Shown here: positions 47,243-58,127 of the stretch, piece after piece
Layout of the letters: each line of letters begins with the position of its first letter
How positions within the stretch are numbered: the stretch's first letter is position 1
Origin: Castanea sativa
Taxonomy: Eukaryota; Streptophyta; Magnoliopsida; Fagales; Fagaceae
Length of the DNA stretch: 64,000 bases
NCBI RefSeq assembly: GCF_040712315.1
Contig: NC_134020.1
Span: 36,758,751 to 36,822,750, forward strand
Direction: 5' to 3'
The notes under the pieces: model-generated
What the model saw: the letters and a program-made list of their open reading frames with translations, nothing else
Databases searched by the model: none
What the model was told of the DNA's origin: nothing
Position numbers and translations under genes: made by a program

Positions 47243-48436
47243 CTAACTTTGTCTTCTTCACCTTAGGATTGGCCACCATAAAAGAAAACAAGATGATTGT
47301 TACCAGTGATACTGAGGGTGAAGAGGACATCCAGAGGACGTCTAGGTCCAAGACGATACAACTCCTTTGGTCGTCCAGAAAATTGTCGTTCAAGTTGGGA
47401 AAAGGAAGGGCATATCCAGTTCTGTGGATCTTGGTGACCTTCCAAGTCGTCGAGGCTCCAAGAAGCAAAAGTCTAACAAGACTCCTCCTCCTAAGGTTCC
47501 CAAATTCCCTCCTACGATGGTAGACCTAGACGACTTGGCAATGAACATGGTACTTGTCCAGACCATTCCATCCCTCTAGCCTGAGAATCTTCCTTCTCCT
47601 GCAGCCAAAACTCCTCATAGGACTCATCCTTCAGAGTCAAGCAAGCATCCTCTTAACTTGGTGTTGGACGAAGGTTATGCTTAGAGGTCGTTCAAAGGGC
47701 TCATCACTAAGAATGAAGTAAATACTTACTACAACATGTCAGTGAAGGACTTTAAGCGTTTTTCCATTCATGACCTTTTCAAGGTAAGTAGCTTATCATT
47801 ATTCATTTTATTTTCTAAGAATTTTTAAGGAAAATTTCTAACTCTCCCTCGTCCATTTATTTTCAGGCCATGTCAAAGTTTTACCTTGCATCCACCCAAG
47901 CTAAGGAGCTTTGTGACGAGGCTAAGGTTGTCAAGGAGAAGAATAAGGAGCTATCTAATGAGATCCTCTTGAAGAAGGGGGAAGTAATCAGGCAAACTGA
48001 GGAGGTTACTCGTCTTCTAGCAGTTAAGACGAAAATAAAGAATGAGGTGGAAGAGCTCAAGGCAAATTGTGTTGAGAAGGAGTCTCATATAGGTCACCTT
48101 AAGGTGAAAGTCCAAGAGCTTACCTCATCTCTGAAGAAGGCTAAGGAGGAAGCCATTGCAACCTTCATGAAGTTAGACGATTTTACCACTCGCCTAGATC
48201 GCTACTATGCTGCTAGCTATGAGGACTTACGTTCTGATGCCAAGGAGACTTAACCTAAAATGGATTTTGACTCCTTCAAGATCCCCACTGCCATAGAGAG
48301 TTCCCTACTTCTAACAAGCTTAGAGGATGTCAATATTGTGGACGACGCCTCAACAGAGCTTGCCAAGGATGCCATTGGTGCCAGCAAGGACGACCCAAAA
48401 TCTGGGGGTGATGCCCTCAGTGGTTTATCGAAGTAA
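46090..48436 (+). pseudogene. Antisense additional ORF of the Tat element (Transposase_28-like, multi-exon)
   Basis: On the opposite strand to gag-pol. The first frame starts MSVFGSSLEREI with a stop at codon 16 and is Ser/Asp-rich; after a frameshift a long frame (to 47266) includes RYQIPCEFRSRLPKEV, GLRFPLKKFCKGLL, NGWRTIVAMQVLW and KKEFFLISGNWVRDP. Those words match the plant 'putative gypsy-type transposon' family (PF04195, Transposase_28), from memory. An intron probably lies at 46919-46980 or so, a TA repeat sits in the next intron, and further exons start near 47266 and at 47868. The last exon (47870-48253) is a heptad-rich coiled coil (KEKNKELSNEI...). A TAA at 48251-48253 interrupts a tail that otherwise continues in frame to TAA 48434-48436. 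Function unknown; broken here by stops and frameshifts. Confidence 0.75.
47184..47241. repeat. TA microsatellite in an intron of the antisense ORF
   Basis: About 28 TA units, just after the exon encoding CRSKYHP and before the AG at about 47265. It creates a false Tyr-Ile run in open frames of both strands. Confidence 0.95.
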
Positions 48437-49617
48437 TTTGTATCTTTTTTCAAAAAATTTATTTATTTTCATTTGTTGAGGATGCCCGTTGTTTTGGGCT
48501 TTATCTTAAAATTTATTCAAGTACAATTCCCTCGTCCAAGTTTATGAACGAGGAACAAATACAATTGCCTTCATTGGCTATGAATAACTTAAGGTTTTTT
48601 GGACGATGGTCGTCTACCCTTCTTTAAATTTTATGAATGAACGTCTACTATTTTCATTTCTCATTGGGTGTTTGAACATGTTGTATGCTTTATGTATGAA
48701 CGAATTTCCGTTGTTTACATCGTCCATGTTATTTCTATGGTTTTAAGTGTGGCTCGTCCACTTATGAAGACATTTTATATCGTCCTTTTTGCATGAACGA
48801 ATTTCCTTTGTTTACATCATTCATGTTAGGATAAACTTTTCATGCTCAACACCTTTACCATTCTTTATATTTTCCAAGTATAACTCCTCTATGAATGGTA
48901 TTTCTTTTGCAAGCTTTATTCGTCCATGAATTTGACTTATAGCTTGCATTATCTCTCATCCATAGGCTAGACGGTCCTTTATTCATCTTTGGGTAAGACA
49001 TTTCCATCATTTACTAATCCAAATATTGGACTGTTTGGCTGGCCAAATTCAACCATGGATTTTAAGTATTTTTACGTGCACGTTTTTCCTCTTCTATTGG
49101 TTAGACGAATATTCCTTAAGTTTTTACCTCGTCCATTAACTAGACGAATATACCTTAAGTTTATTTTTCTTTGCTTCATCCTTATTTTAAGGAAAGCTTA
49201 TAGATGTTATATCCCTGCGTTTAGAGATTTTACTCGTCTTGGGCTTTTAGCCTTCTTGTAGACTAGTTTGAATAAAAATAACATGAGAATTAGAAATTCA
49301 CACAACATTATATACATTGGGTATCCAAACTGTTTATACATAACATAAACATTGTCCACAAGCGTAGCACATGCTTAGAAGCTAGTGCCTTTAGGGAATT
49401 AAAAATACTTATATACAAACAAACAGACTAAGTACATGACTTCGTCCATCACAAATTCATCCATAGACAGCGCAAAAGTTGGAAACTAATGCACTTTTAG
49501 GGAATTAAAATATTAAAGGCATATAGTACTAGCAATAAACACAAATAAATATGAAGAAAGTAACACATAGCTTCAACTTCGTCCATAATAATGCTCATCC
49601 AGGTTAACCCTTCATTG
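48437..49617. other. Spacer between antisense ORF and pol end in the Tat element
   Basis: No coding domain on either strand. The TCGTCC(A) word recurs many times, as it does throughout this element. It probably holds the 3' untranslated regions of the two convergent units. Confidence 0.6.
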
Positions 49618-52600
49618 ATAGTATCTTCTTAGATGCTCAATATTCCAGGGGTGCTCTAGCTTTTGTCCATCTAGGTTTTCCAAGTAGTATGATCCTTGCC
49701 TTTTGCAATTAATAACCCTGTGGGATCCTTCTCAATTAGGTCCTAGCTTTCTATGGGTCGGGTTCTTGGTTGCTAAGGAGACTCTTTTTAGGACGAGGTC
49801 CCCAATGTTGAAGCGCCTGGGTTTCACCATTGCATCATGTTGTCTAGCCATAAGATTTTTGTATCTTGCTGTCCTCTGCTCTGCATCCATCATTACCTCA
49901 TCTATAAGATTGAGGTTAAGATGAAGTTGTTTTTCATTCTCTTCATCCTAATACTTTATCACCCTGTGGTTGGCCATGTGCAATTCTGCTGGTATGACTG
50001 CTTCACTTCCATAGGCTAGTTTGAAAGGAGTTTCCCCTATGGGGGTTCTCACAGTCATCCGGTAGGCCCATAATACACCTGGTAGCTCGTCTGGCCATAC
50101 TCCCTTTGCCCCTTCAAGCTGAGTCTTGATGATCTTCAACAATAATTGGTTTGCTACTTCTGCTTATCCATTTGCTTGTGGGTGGGAGGGTGAGAAATAA
50201 TGATTCTTGATTCCCAGCTGCTCGCAGAATTCTCTAAAGGGTATGTTATCAAACTATTGTCCATTGTCTGACACTAGTACTCTAGGTAACCCAAACCTGC
50301 ATACAATGCTCTTCCAGACGAAGTTTTTAAAATTTTGTTGTGTGATTTTTGCTAAGATTTTAGCTTCCACCCTGTAAAGTTGTGATTTACAACTATGTTT
50401 TATGTTAGCTTTATTCCATGACAAAAAGTGTTGTATTTGCTTTAATTTGTTACTTGTATTCTATGGGATTTTATTGTACTGGGTTTAGTATTAAGTTAGT
50501 GAAGAATCGAGCATAAAATGAAGAATCAGTGGATTTCGCGACTGTCTCGCTAGAAGTTAACCCGCGAAAGAGCCACATGAGAAGCACATGCTGGAAGCTG
50601 AAGAGTCGTGCCAGCCTGGAGAATTTCGCGAGTATCTCACGGGTAAGGCCTTCCCGCGAGATACCTACTAAACTTTCTGCTTGGAAGATTTTTAAGTGTG
50701 ACTTTCTTACCTATCACCCACACTATATATACTCTCATTACCCACAAAGTTATAAGAGGTCATTTAGAGAGAAAAACCCTAGATTGGTTTTCAACAATAC
50801 ACACGCCCATCTTTTAGAGAGAGAGCTACCCATCCTTAGTAAGAAATCATTGTAGCCTCTTCTCCTTCCCTCTCCCATTGCCATACCTTGAGAGAAGATT
50901 TGTACCCAAACACAACCCACACCCTTTTAGAGTGTAGAGAGTGTTTTGGAGCTTGGGAAGCTTTGGAGATTTGCCAAAAGAAGCTGGTGAGGCTTGGCAG
51001 ATGCAATCGAGCGTATTGCGGGATCCAAAAAGCTGGAGAAGACATGACTCCGAGAAGTCCGTTGGTAGTAGGAGCTTGGAGGGCTCAAGTACATTGGGTA
51101 GACTAGGCTTTGAGGGTTTTTTGTTATTCATGTACTCCAACTTTATTCTCTAGTGGATCGATTTACCGCTTGGAGGGCGGCGGATAGGTTTTTCGCCAAT
51201 ATTTTCGGTTTTCTTTTCGATAACACATCGCCGTGTTATCTTGTGTTTGCATCTTTCTTCCTTTACTCTTGTGATTTACTTTTATTGTTTGTTGTTCATG
51301 TTTTTGCACTAGAGTAGTATCGGTTGATTGTGCTTCATTTACTCTTGTTTCTGCACTTAGTTTAAGTTAGAGTTAAATCAATCAAGCCGTAATTTATTAT
51401 TTTGAGGTCTAAATAGCTCTTGTGTTTTTAACACAAATCCGAGCAATCACACCCACTTGGTGAAGTAATCAATCCCTACTACCAAAAACTTCATCTGCTT
51501 AGTTCCAATTGGAAAGGAACCCAAAATATCCAATACCCATTATGCAAAAGGCCATGGGGCGATTATCAGGGTGAGGTACTCTGATGGTTGTCTAGGGACG
51601 CTGCTGAAGTGTTGACACTGATCACACACCTTTACATAAGTCTTAGCACCTGCTTGAATCGTCGGCCAGTAATAACCTGCACGGACGACCTTGTGGACGA
51701 GTGCTCTTGCTCTTGAATGGTTTCTGCATGCTCTTGCATGAACTTCTCTTAGTACGTAGTTTGCTTTGTCGAGAGCTAAACACCTTAAGTAAGGCAGAGA
51801 GAAGCCTCTTTTGTATAGCACCTCATCTATAAGGACATACTTGGCTGATCTGATCCTTAGCTTTCTGGCTTCATCTCTCTCCTCTAAAAGTCTTCCATCC
51901 CTTAGGTAAGCTATTATTAGGGTCATCCAATTCTCTTCACCTTCTATCTGCTGCACCTCTGGAAGATCTATGTTGGGCATATATTAGACTTCATCATGCT
52001 CGTCCACCCATCCATCTGCAGATGCTACCTTTGCCAAGGCGTCAGCTTCCATGTTTTCCTCCCTTGGAATTTGAAAGAAATTGGCTTCCTTAAACTTCTT
52101 AATAAGGCGTTTCACCCTACTAAGGTACTTCTTCATCCGTTCTTCTTTTGCCTCGCATATTTTATTTACTTGGCCCATAATTAATTGAGAGTCTCCTTGG
52201 ACGACTATTGACTCTGCCCCTATGGACTTAGCCAATTCTAGCCCTTTAAGAAGGGCTTCATATTCAACTTTATTATTGGTTGTCTGGTACTGTAGACGAG
52301 CTGCATACTTGAACTTGTCCCCTTTCGAAGATTTTAGTATAACTCCTATTCCTCCTGTATGTAATGTGGACAAACCATCTACATAGACGACCCATGTCTT
52401 TGAGTCATCCAACCCTTCTAAGCCACCATGACTTGGAGTGAACTCCACAATGAAATCTACTAGAGCTTGAGCTTTTATTGCAATTCTAGACTGATACCTA
52501 ATATCAAATTCACTAAGCTCTATGGCCCATTGGATCAGTCGTCCTGCAGCTTCCAACTTGTTCATTTCCTTCTTGAGCGGATGATCCATCATGACATTGA

Positions 52601-55600
52601 TGACATAAGCCTGGAAATAATGCCTTAGTTTCCTGGAAGCTATTATTAGTGCAAAAGCTAACTTCTCAATCATTGGGTATCGTCCTTCTGCTCCCCTTAG
52701 TACTTGGCTTGTATAATACATAGGCTTCTGAACTTTCCCTTCTTCCCTGATCAATGCTGAGCTTACTGCATGTAGGAACACTGCTAAATACAAATATAAC
52801 TCCTTACCTGGTATGGACGGACTTAGTAGGGGAGTTGTAATAAGATAGACCTTAAGATCTTGGAAGGCCTTCTGGCACTCATTCGTCCATTCAAATGTCT
52901 TCTTGAGAATTTTTAAAAAAGGCAAACGCTTATCTATAGCTTTTGAAACAAACCTGTTTAAAGCTGCAACTTGTCTAGTGAGGGACTAGACTTCCTTGAC
53001 ATTCTTTGGTAGTTCCATGTTCAGTATAGCTTGGATTTTATCAGGATTTGCTTCAATTCCTCTCTGTGAAACCATGAATCCTAGAAACTTCCCTAACGAA
53101 ACCCCGAAAGCACACTTACTTGGATTTAGTTTCATATTGTATCGACTAAGTGTGTCAAATGTCTCCTATAAGACGTCTAGATGTTTCTTCTCGTCCAAGC
53201 TCTTCACCAACATATCGTCCACATAAACTTCTACATTCCGTCCTATGTGTGGATGGAACATATGATTGACTAACCTCTGATAAGTTGCCCCCAAATTATT
53301 CAAACCAAAGGGCATCACTTTGTAACAAAATAAACCTTGACTGGTAATGAAGGATGTCTTCTCTTGATCTGCCTCGTCTATCCTTATCTAGTTATAACCT
53401 GAGAAGGCGTCCATGAAGCTGAGTAACTAATGACCTGCTGTTGAATCCACCAATTGGTCAATGCATGGCAACAGATAACTATCCTTGGGGCAAGCATTGT
53501 CCAAATCGGTGACGGCTACACACATCCTTCACTTGTCGTTAGCCTTCTTGACTATTACCATATTAGCTAACCAATCCGGGTAATAGACTTCCCGAATAAA
53601 TTCTGTTGTGATTAACTTCTGGACCTCTTCTTTGATAGCCTTATCTCGCTTATGAGCAAAGACCCTCTTCTTCTGACGAATAGGCTTGGAAGATGGATAC
53701 ACATTCAAGCAATGAGTAATGACATTTGGGTCATTTCCTGACATGTCTTCATGACTCCACGCGAAAACATCAATACTCTTCCTTAAGAATTGGATAATGT
53801 CTTGCTTCGTCTCTTCCTCCATACTTGTTCCTATTTTAGTAAACTTCTCATGGTCACCTTCATCCAGAGGAACGTCTTCTAGTACTTCAGTGGGTTCTGC
53901 TATAGTCCTTCTCTCCTTTATGTTCATCATTTGTATATGTTCGTCTATAGCCAACATGGCCAAGTAACATACTCTAGCAGCTAACTGATCTCCTTGCACT
54001 TGCCCTACTCTATACTCTGTTGGGAACTTGACAGATAAATGGTAAGTAGATGTCACTGCCTTCCAATTTTTTAGAGTTGGTCGTCCAATGATGGCATTGT
54101 AAGAAGACGAACAATCTACGACGAGGAAGTTCACTTCTTTAGCTATGTGTTGCAAATATGCCCCTACCATGACGGGTAGAGTAATAGTGCCCACTGGTTG
54201 TACCTTCATTCCTTCAAATCAACTAAGGGTGAATTCACTAGACGAAGTTGATCTCGTCCAAGCCTCATCTGCTGGAAGGTAGAGTGATATAGGATATCTA
54301 CTAAACTCTCATTATCTACCAACACCCTTCTAGTCGTGTAATCTGCAATGAGCAAAGTAATGACGATTGCATCATCATATGGATGATGGGCTCTTGTAGC
54401 GTCTTCGCCTGTGAAAGTAATGGCCTGCCCGTTTGCCCCCTTCATCCTTGAAACTTGTCCAGAGAGTTAGACGTTCTGCACCACTTTCAAGTAAGTCTTC
54501 CTTGACTTGGAAGATTACCCTGCTAAAGTTCCTCCTACAATGACTCTTATTTCTCCAAGCGAGGGTTGTAATGGCTCTTCTAGCTTTCCTTTCAACTTCT
54601 CGTCTTTGTGATCTCGTCCAAGGAAATTTCTCAACTTTCCTTGTTTAATGAGATTTTCAATTTGCTACTTCAAATCATAGTATTCGTCTGTGTCGTGCCC
54701 ATAATCTCTATGGAAGCAACAATACTTGTTCTTATTACGGTTATTAGGATCTCCCTTCATCTTCTCTGGCCACTTCAAGGATAGGTCATCATTGATATGC
54801 ATTAGCACTTAATCAAGTGGAACATTCAAAGGCGTGTAATGCTAACCCCTTCCTGAAGACAAACCTACCTTCTGATTGTCTTTATCTTTCTTTTCCCCCG
54901 TCCAAGCCTTCTTTAGACGAGGCCTTTGTTCAGGATTGTGTGGGGGGTCTTCTTCCATTCGTTCTGCTCTCTTCTTCTTCTTAGCAATGATTGCAACATT
55001 TGCATTCATGAAGCTCTAGGCTGAATGGACGAGTTCAGGCATGGTTTGTGGCTCCTGATCATAGAGCTTGTGGATAAATAAATATGAACTGACCCTATTG
55101 TGGAAGGCTGCCAATAGCAACTTATCATCCATCTCGTCTTCCGTCAAGGCTTCCTTGTTGAAGCAAGTGATTAAGGATCGCAAGCTCTCATTTTCTCCTT
55201 GCTCTTTGGTTAGTAGGCTGGACGAGGAGTGCTTATGCCTTTGTCCTTCGATAAAGTTGTTGACGAACAACTTACTCACCTCCTCAAAAGTACCAACAGT
55301 ATTCGGAGGCATTTTACTGAACCACACTCGCGCTGGCCCCTTAAGGGTAGTTGGAAAGGCCTTACACATTATCTCATCTGGAACTCCTTGAAGGTGCATT
55401 GTGGTCTTGAAGGTTGCAATGTGGTCACACAGGTCACACGTTCCATCATAAAAGTCCAATGAAGGCATTTTAAACTTGGAAGGCAAGGGATGACTGTTGA
55501 TGGAAGCTATGAAGTGAGAATCAGTTCGATGAACCAAGTCATCTACAGGATTCGTTCTTCTCAGATTCTTACTCATCTTGTCCATGACTTTCCTCATTTG

Positions 55601-55864
55601 ATCCATCTCCTTCTCCAAATGTGGCACTCTACGTGAAGCGGTACCCCTTGATTGAGTCTTGTGCTCCACATTTTCTCCTCTAACTTCTTGACTCTAAGCT
55701 TTTCCTTCTATATGCCATTCATGATGTTGCCTTCTCTAGTTAATCTCCCGAGTCAATTCTTGGTTCTAACGAGTTAGCTCTGCCATGACAAGTGCTGACT
55801 GGTGAGCGCAGTTAGGATGGTTGGAAGCGTTTCCACTCTCCTGGTGGCCTGGACTAGTGGCCAT
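49618..55864 (-). pseudogene. gag-pol of the Tat element (decayed, interrupted)
   Basis: Reading from 55864 (MATSPGHQ...) downward: gag with the capsid-like part (KMPSLDFYDGT, GPARVWFSKMPP) at 55669-55016; a zinc-knuckle-like YCCFHRDYGHDT near 54700; protease at about 54445-54000, where the active-site word is VDNESLVDIL instead of DNGSSADIL, so the catalytic Gly is lost; RT from about 53700 to 53000 with YVDDM at about 53211-53228; the RNase H of RT at about 52925-52500; a second RNase H starting WVVYVDG at about 52400; integrase zinc region (HARACRNH...CDQC) at 51800-51600, first catalytic Asp in DYFTKWV just before the nested insertion, VSDNG at about 50290, and the Glu in AEVANQ at about 50155. 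The C-terminal part ends near 49618. At least eight stops or shifts are visible. Confidence 0.9.
50373..51449 (+). mobile_element. Solo LTR nested in the Tat integrase
   Basis: TGTAAAGTTG at 50373 to GAGCAATCA at 51449, with the exact 5-bp duplication CACCC on both sides (50368-50372 and 51450-51454). If it is removed with one CACCC, the integrase reading continues from DYFTKWV into EAKIL, confirming the borders. A TATA-like ACTATATATACTC at about 50721-50733 sets the plus orientation. It shows no coding domain; its full-length element type is not identifiable here, though its general look is Copia-like. Confidence 0.9.
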
Positions 55865-55948
55865 TGACCTTGTCTAGACCATACAACCTTTTGTCTAAGA
55901 AAGATAAATTGTAAAGTATAGATTTAACTTCCCACAAACGGTGCTAGC

Positions 55949-56600
55949 TGATGATGCACAGAAAATCAGTAGGCTAAGTGCTCCGGGCTTCAATGGACTT
56001 GAAGTTGTTCGGAAGGCCTGAAAAAGAAAGAAGTACAAGATCAAAGGTGACCGGGTTGAACCGGTCAAGAACCCTCCGATGCTTAAGTTAGTTTTTCTCT
56101 CAAGAACTCAAGAATCCCAACTTTTAGGAGTGGTGGAAACTTATCTTCATTTGACATGGATGAGTCCTCTATAGTGAGTTTTGGAGCGGTTACTTGTTTA
56201 GTAACTTCCTCCACGTGGATGGAAGTTAAAAAGTTCAGACTTAACTTCCACAACCGCTATAGAAATTAGAAGGTTTAGTCTTATCTTCTACAACTACTAT
56301 AGAAGTTAGAAGACTCAGACTTATCTTCTAAAACTGCTATTAGAAGGTAAGAAGTTAGTGGGAAGTTAGAGGGATGAGTAAGGATTTTGGTCATAATTTG
56401 TAATAGTAGAACGTGGTCCAGATTATAAGCTTTCGGGATATAAACTTATTTTGAAAATTTTTTCTTTTTTTTCTAAGTGTTAAGGGATCATCCATCAGGT
56501 GCTTCCCTGATGGACAACCTTCATATGCTGGGTTAACATTTTTAGCCCTGGATGACTCTATGGACGAACTAGAGATAGTCCGATTTTTAGTTCACCATCA
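55949..56600 (-). repeat. 5' LTR of the Tat element
   Basis: 652 bp, same ends as the left LTR (TGATGATGCACAG...TTCACCATCA). It lacks the segment present in the left LTR near 45555-45600. For the minus-strand element this is the promoter LTR. Confidence 0.93.
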
Positions 56601-56605
56601 TATAT

Positions 56606-57470
56606 AAAATAAAAATAAAAAATAAAAAACTAATGGAGTCCACGTAAAGAATTTTTTTTTTTATAAAACATGTGTAATAATATTTTGATCATAATCAATG
56701 CTCCCACCTAAATAGAGCTAATCTCTTGCAATTACTGGTTGAGAACTAGACACTAGAGCCACTGATGATAAAGGAAAGAAGACCTAGAACTAGGGCAACC
56801 AAATTTATTTATGTGTCATGTTTATGAGTGCTCTTAGGCAATTGTGAATAAACCATTTTTGGAAAGTTTTGACATAACTTATATAGGAAATATAAAAATT
56901 TGTCAAAAAAATTAATGGGTTTTTTTTTTCTTTTCCCATTAAAGGTTTCTAAAAATATCTTATAAACCAATACTTTTAAAACATCCGTCAACATTTCTCT
57001 CTTTATATATGTGTAGCATCGAAAGCAGCTATACAAAAAAATTTTTGTTGTTGGTGTTTTTGCACTTTTTCCTTTATAAGACCACGCTAGCCCACACACT
57101 CCCTGAAAAAAGAACAAATTAACATATATTTTGAATTTGTTGCCTTGTCATGGAATTTCCCAACTTTAGTTACTTTTAGTTACCCAAAACATGTGAGAAT
57201 GAAATATTTATTCTAAAATTGATCTTAGAGAGAAATTTTGATTAATAAGTATAAAAAGAAAAATAACTTGACATTGATTAAAATAAGATGAATAGATGCA
57301 TTGGTGCAATGAGTTTTGAAAAAGTTTTGTTGGTTTGATTTGTTTGAATATAGGTTTGGCTAAGGGTATGAAGTGGTTGTTTTAGGATGTTAGGTTTTGA
57401 CTAACTTTCGATATATTGAGGGTATTGAGAGATTTGGGGTGGTTGATAGGTGGTCAAAGATTTAGACGTG
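56606..57470. repeat. Duplicated host segment, copy A (right part)
   Basis: Collinear with 61020-61459 plus 63466-63600. Shared words include TTGCAATTACTGGTT, TTGTTGCCTTGTCATGGAAT, TTTCCCAACTTTAGTTAC and AAGTGGTTGTTTTAGGATGT. Its left part is 44640-44856, separated by the SINE remnant and the Tat insertion. No gene is recognised in it. Confidence 0.85.
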
Positions 57471-57513
57471 AAAGAAAAGAAAGAAAAATAGAAAACAAAA
57501 GGAGTTAAGGGTA

Positions 57514-58068
57514 TGTTGAAAACAACCTCCAAAGAAAATTGTCTGGAAACCACCGGATCTTGGTTTGTTGAAAACAAACTTCAATGGTGCAATCTTCGAA
57601 GACTTGAATGTAGTAGGTACTAGTGTTATGGTCTGTAATTCTCTTGGTAAAGTTATGGCTTCTTTATCAGAGATTATCCTCATTCCTTCCCCCATGGTTG
57701 CACTTGAAAGAATCGTGGTAAGAAGGGTTGTCCAGTTTGTTCATGAATTGGGTCTTGCATAACTCAACTCTTGAAGGTGGCTCAAAATTCTCTATCTCAG
57801 CCATCAGAGACCAATGCTTCTCCCAACTTGCTTGTGGTCATTTGATTAAAGACATCCTGTCTCTAGCAAGTTCTCTATAGAACTACTCTTTCTCTCATAT
57901 ATTTCGACAAGACAATTTTTGGCACGTGCTTTAGATAAGAGAGCAAGATTTTCTTTTTCTGTTTTAGTTTGGATGGAGTCTGTTCCTCCTGAAATTTTTA
58001 AGGTGTTTGTTACTAATCTTTTAGCTATTAAATGAATTTGGCAGCCTAGGCCTATTTCTCAAAAAAAA
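57514..58068 (+). mobile_element. 5'-truncated LINE with RNase H remnant
   Basis: The exact 17-bp repeat AAAAGGAGTTAAGGGTA flanks it (57497-57513 and 58069-58085) and the 3' end is an A run, as expected for LINE retroposition. The plus strand reads LLKTNFNGAIFEDLNVVG and ERIVVRRVVQFVHELGL, the beginning of the RNase H (RVT_3-type) region common in plant L1-like elements. The catalytic Asp of NFDGA is changed to Asn and stops follow (57760). Confidence 0.85.
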
Positions 58069-58127
58069 AAAAGGAGTTAAGGGTAAAATGGGAAATAAAA
58101 ATGAAGTGTTTTTAATGTTTAACATAA

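Larger units (their letters stand above)
44991..56600 (-). mobile_element. Ty3/gypsy retrotransposon, Tat clade, complete structure, decayed coding
   Basis: The element is 11,610 bp, bounded by two LTRs and the exact 5-bp duplication TATAT (44986-44990 and 56601-56605). Coding runs on the minus strand: gag, protease, RT, RNase H, a second RNase H-like domain, integrase. The second (archaeal-type) RNase H before integrase places it in the Tat clade. Between integrase and the 3' LTR lies an antisense multi-exon ORF (plus strand), also known for Tat elements. The minus-strand sequence next to the right LTR (GCACCGTTTGTGGGAAG) is a plausible degenerate primer-binding site. Many stops and frameshifts make it non-autonomous now. 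A solo LTR is nested in integrase. Confidence 0.93.

Noticed and set aside
47127..47468. Minus-strand frame with a long Tyr-Ile run
   Set aside because: Produced by the TA microsatellite at 47184-47241 and opposite to the antisense ORF exons.
50847..51140. Short frames on both strands around 50.5-51.2 kb
   Set aside because: They lie inside the nested solo LTR and lack any domain.
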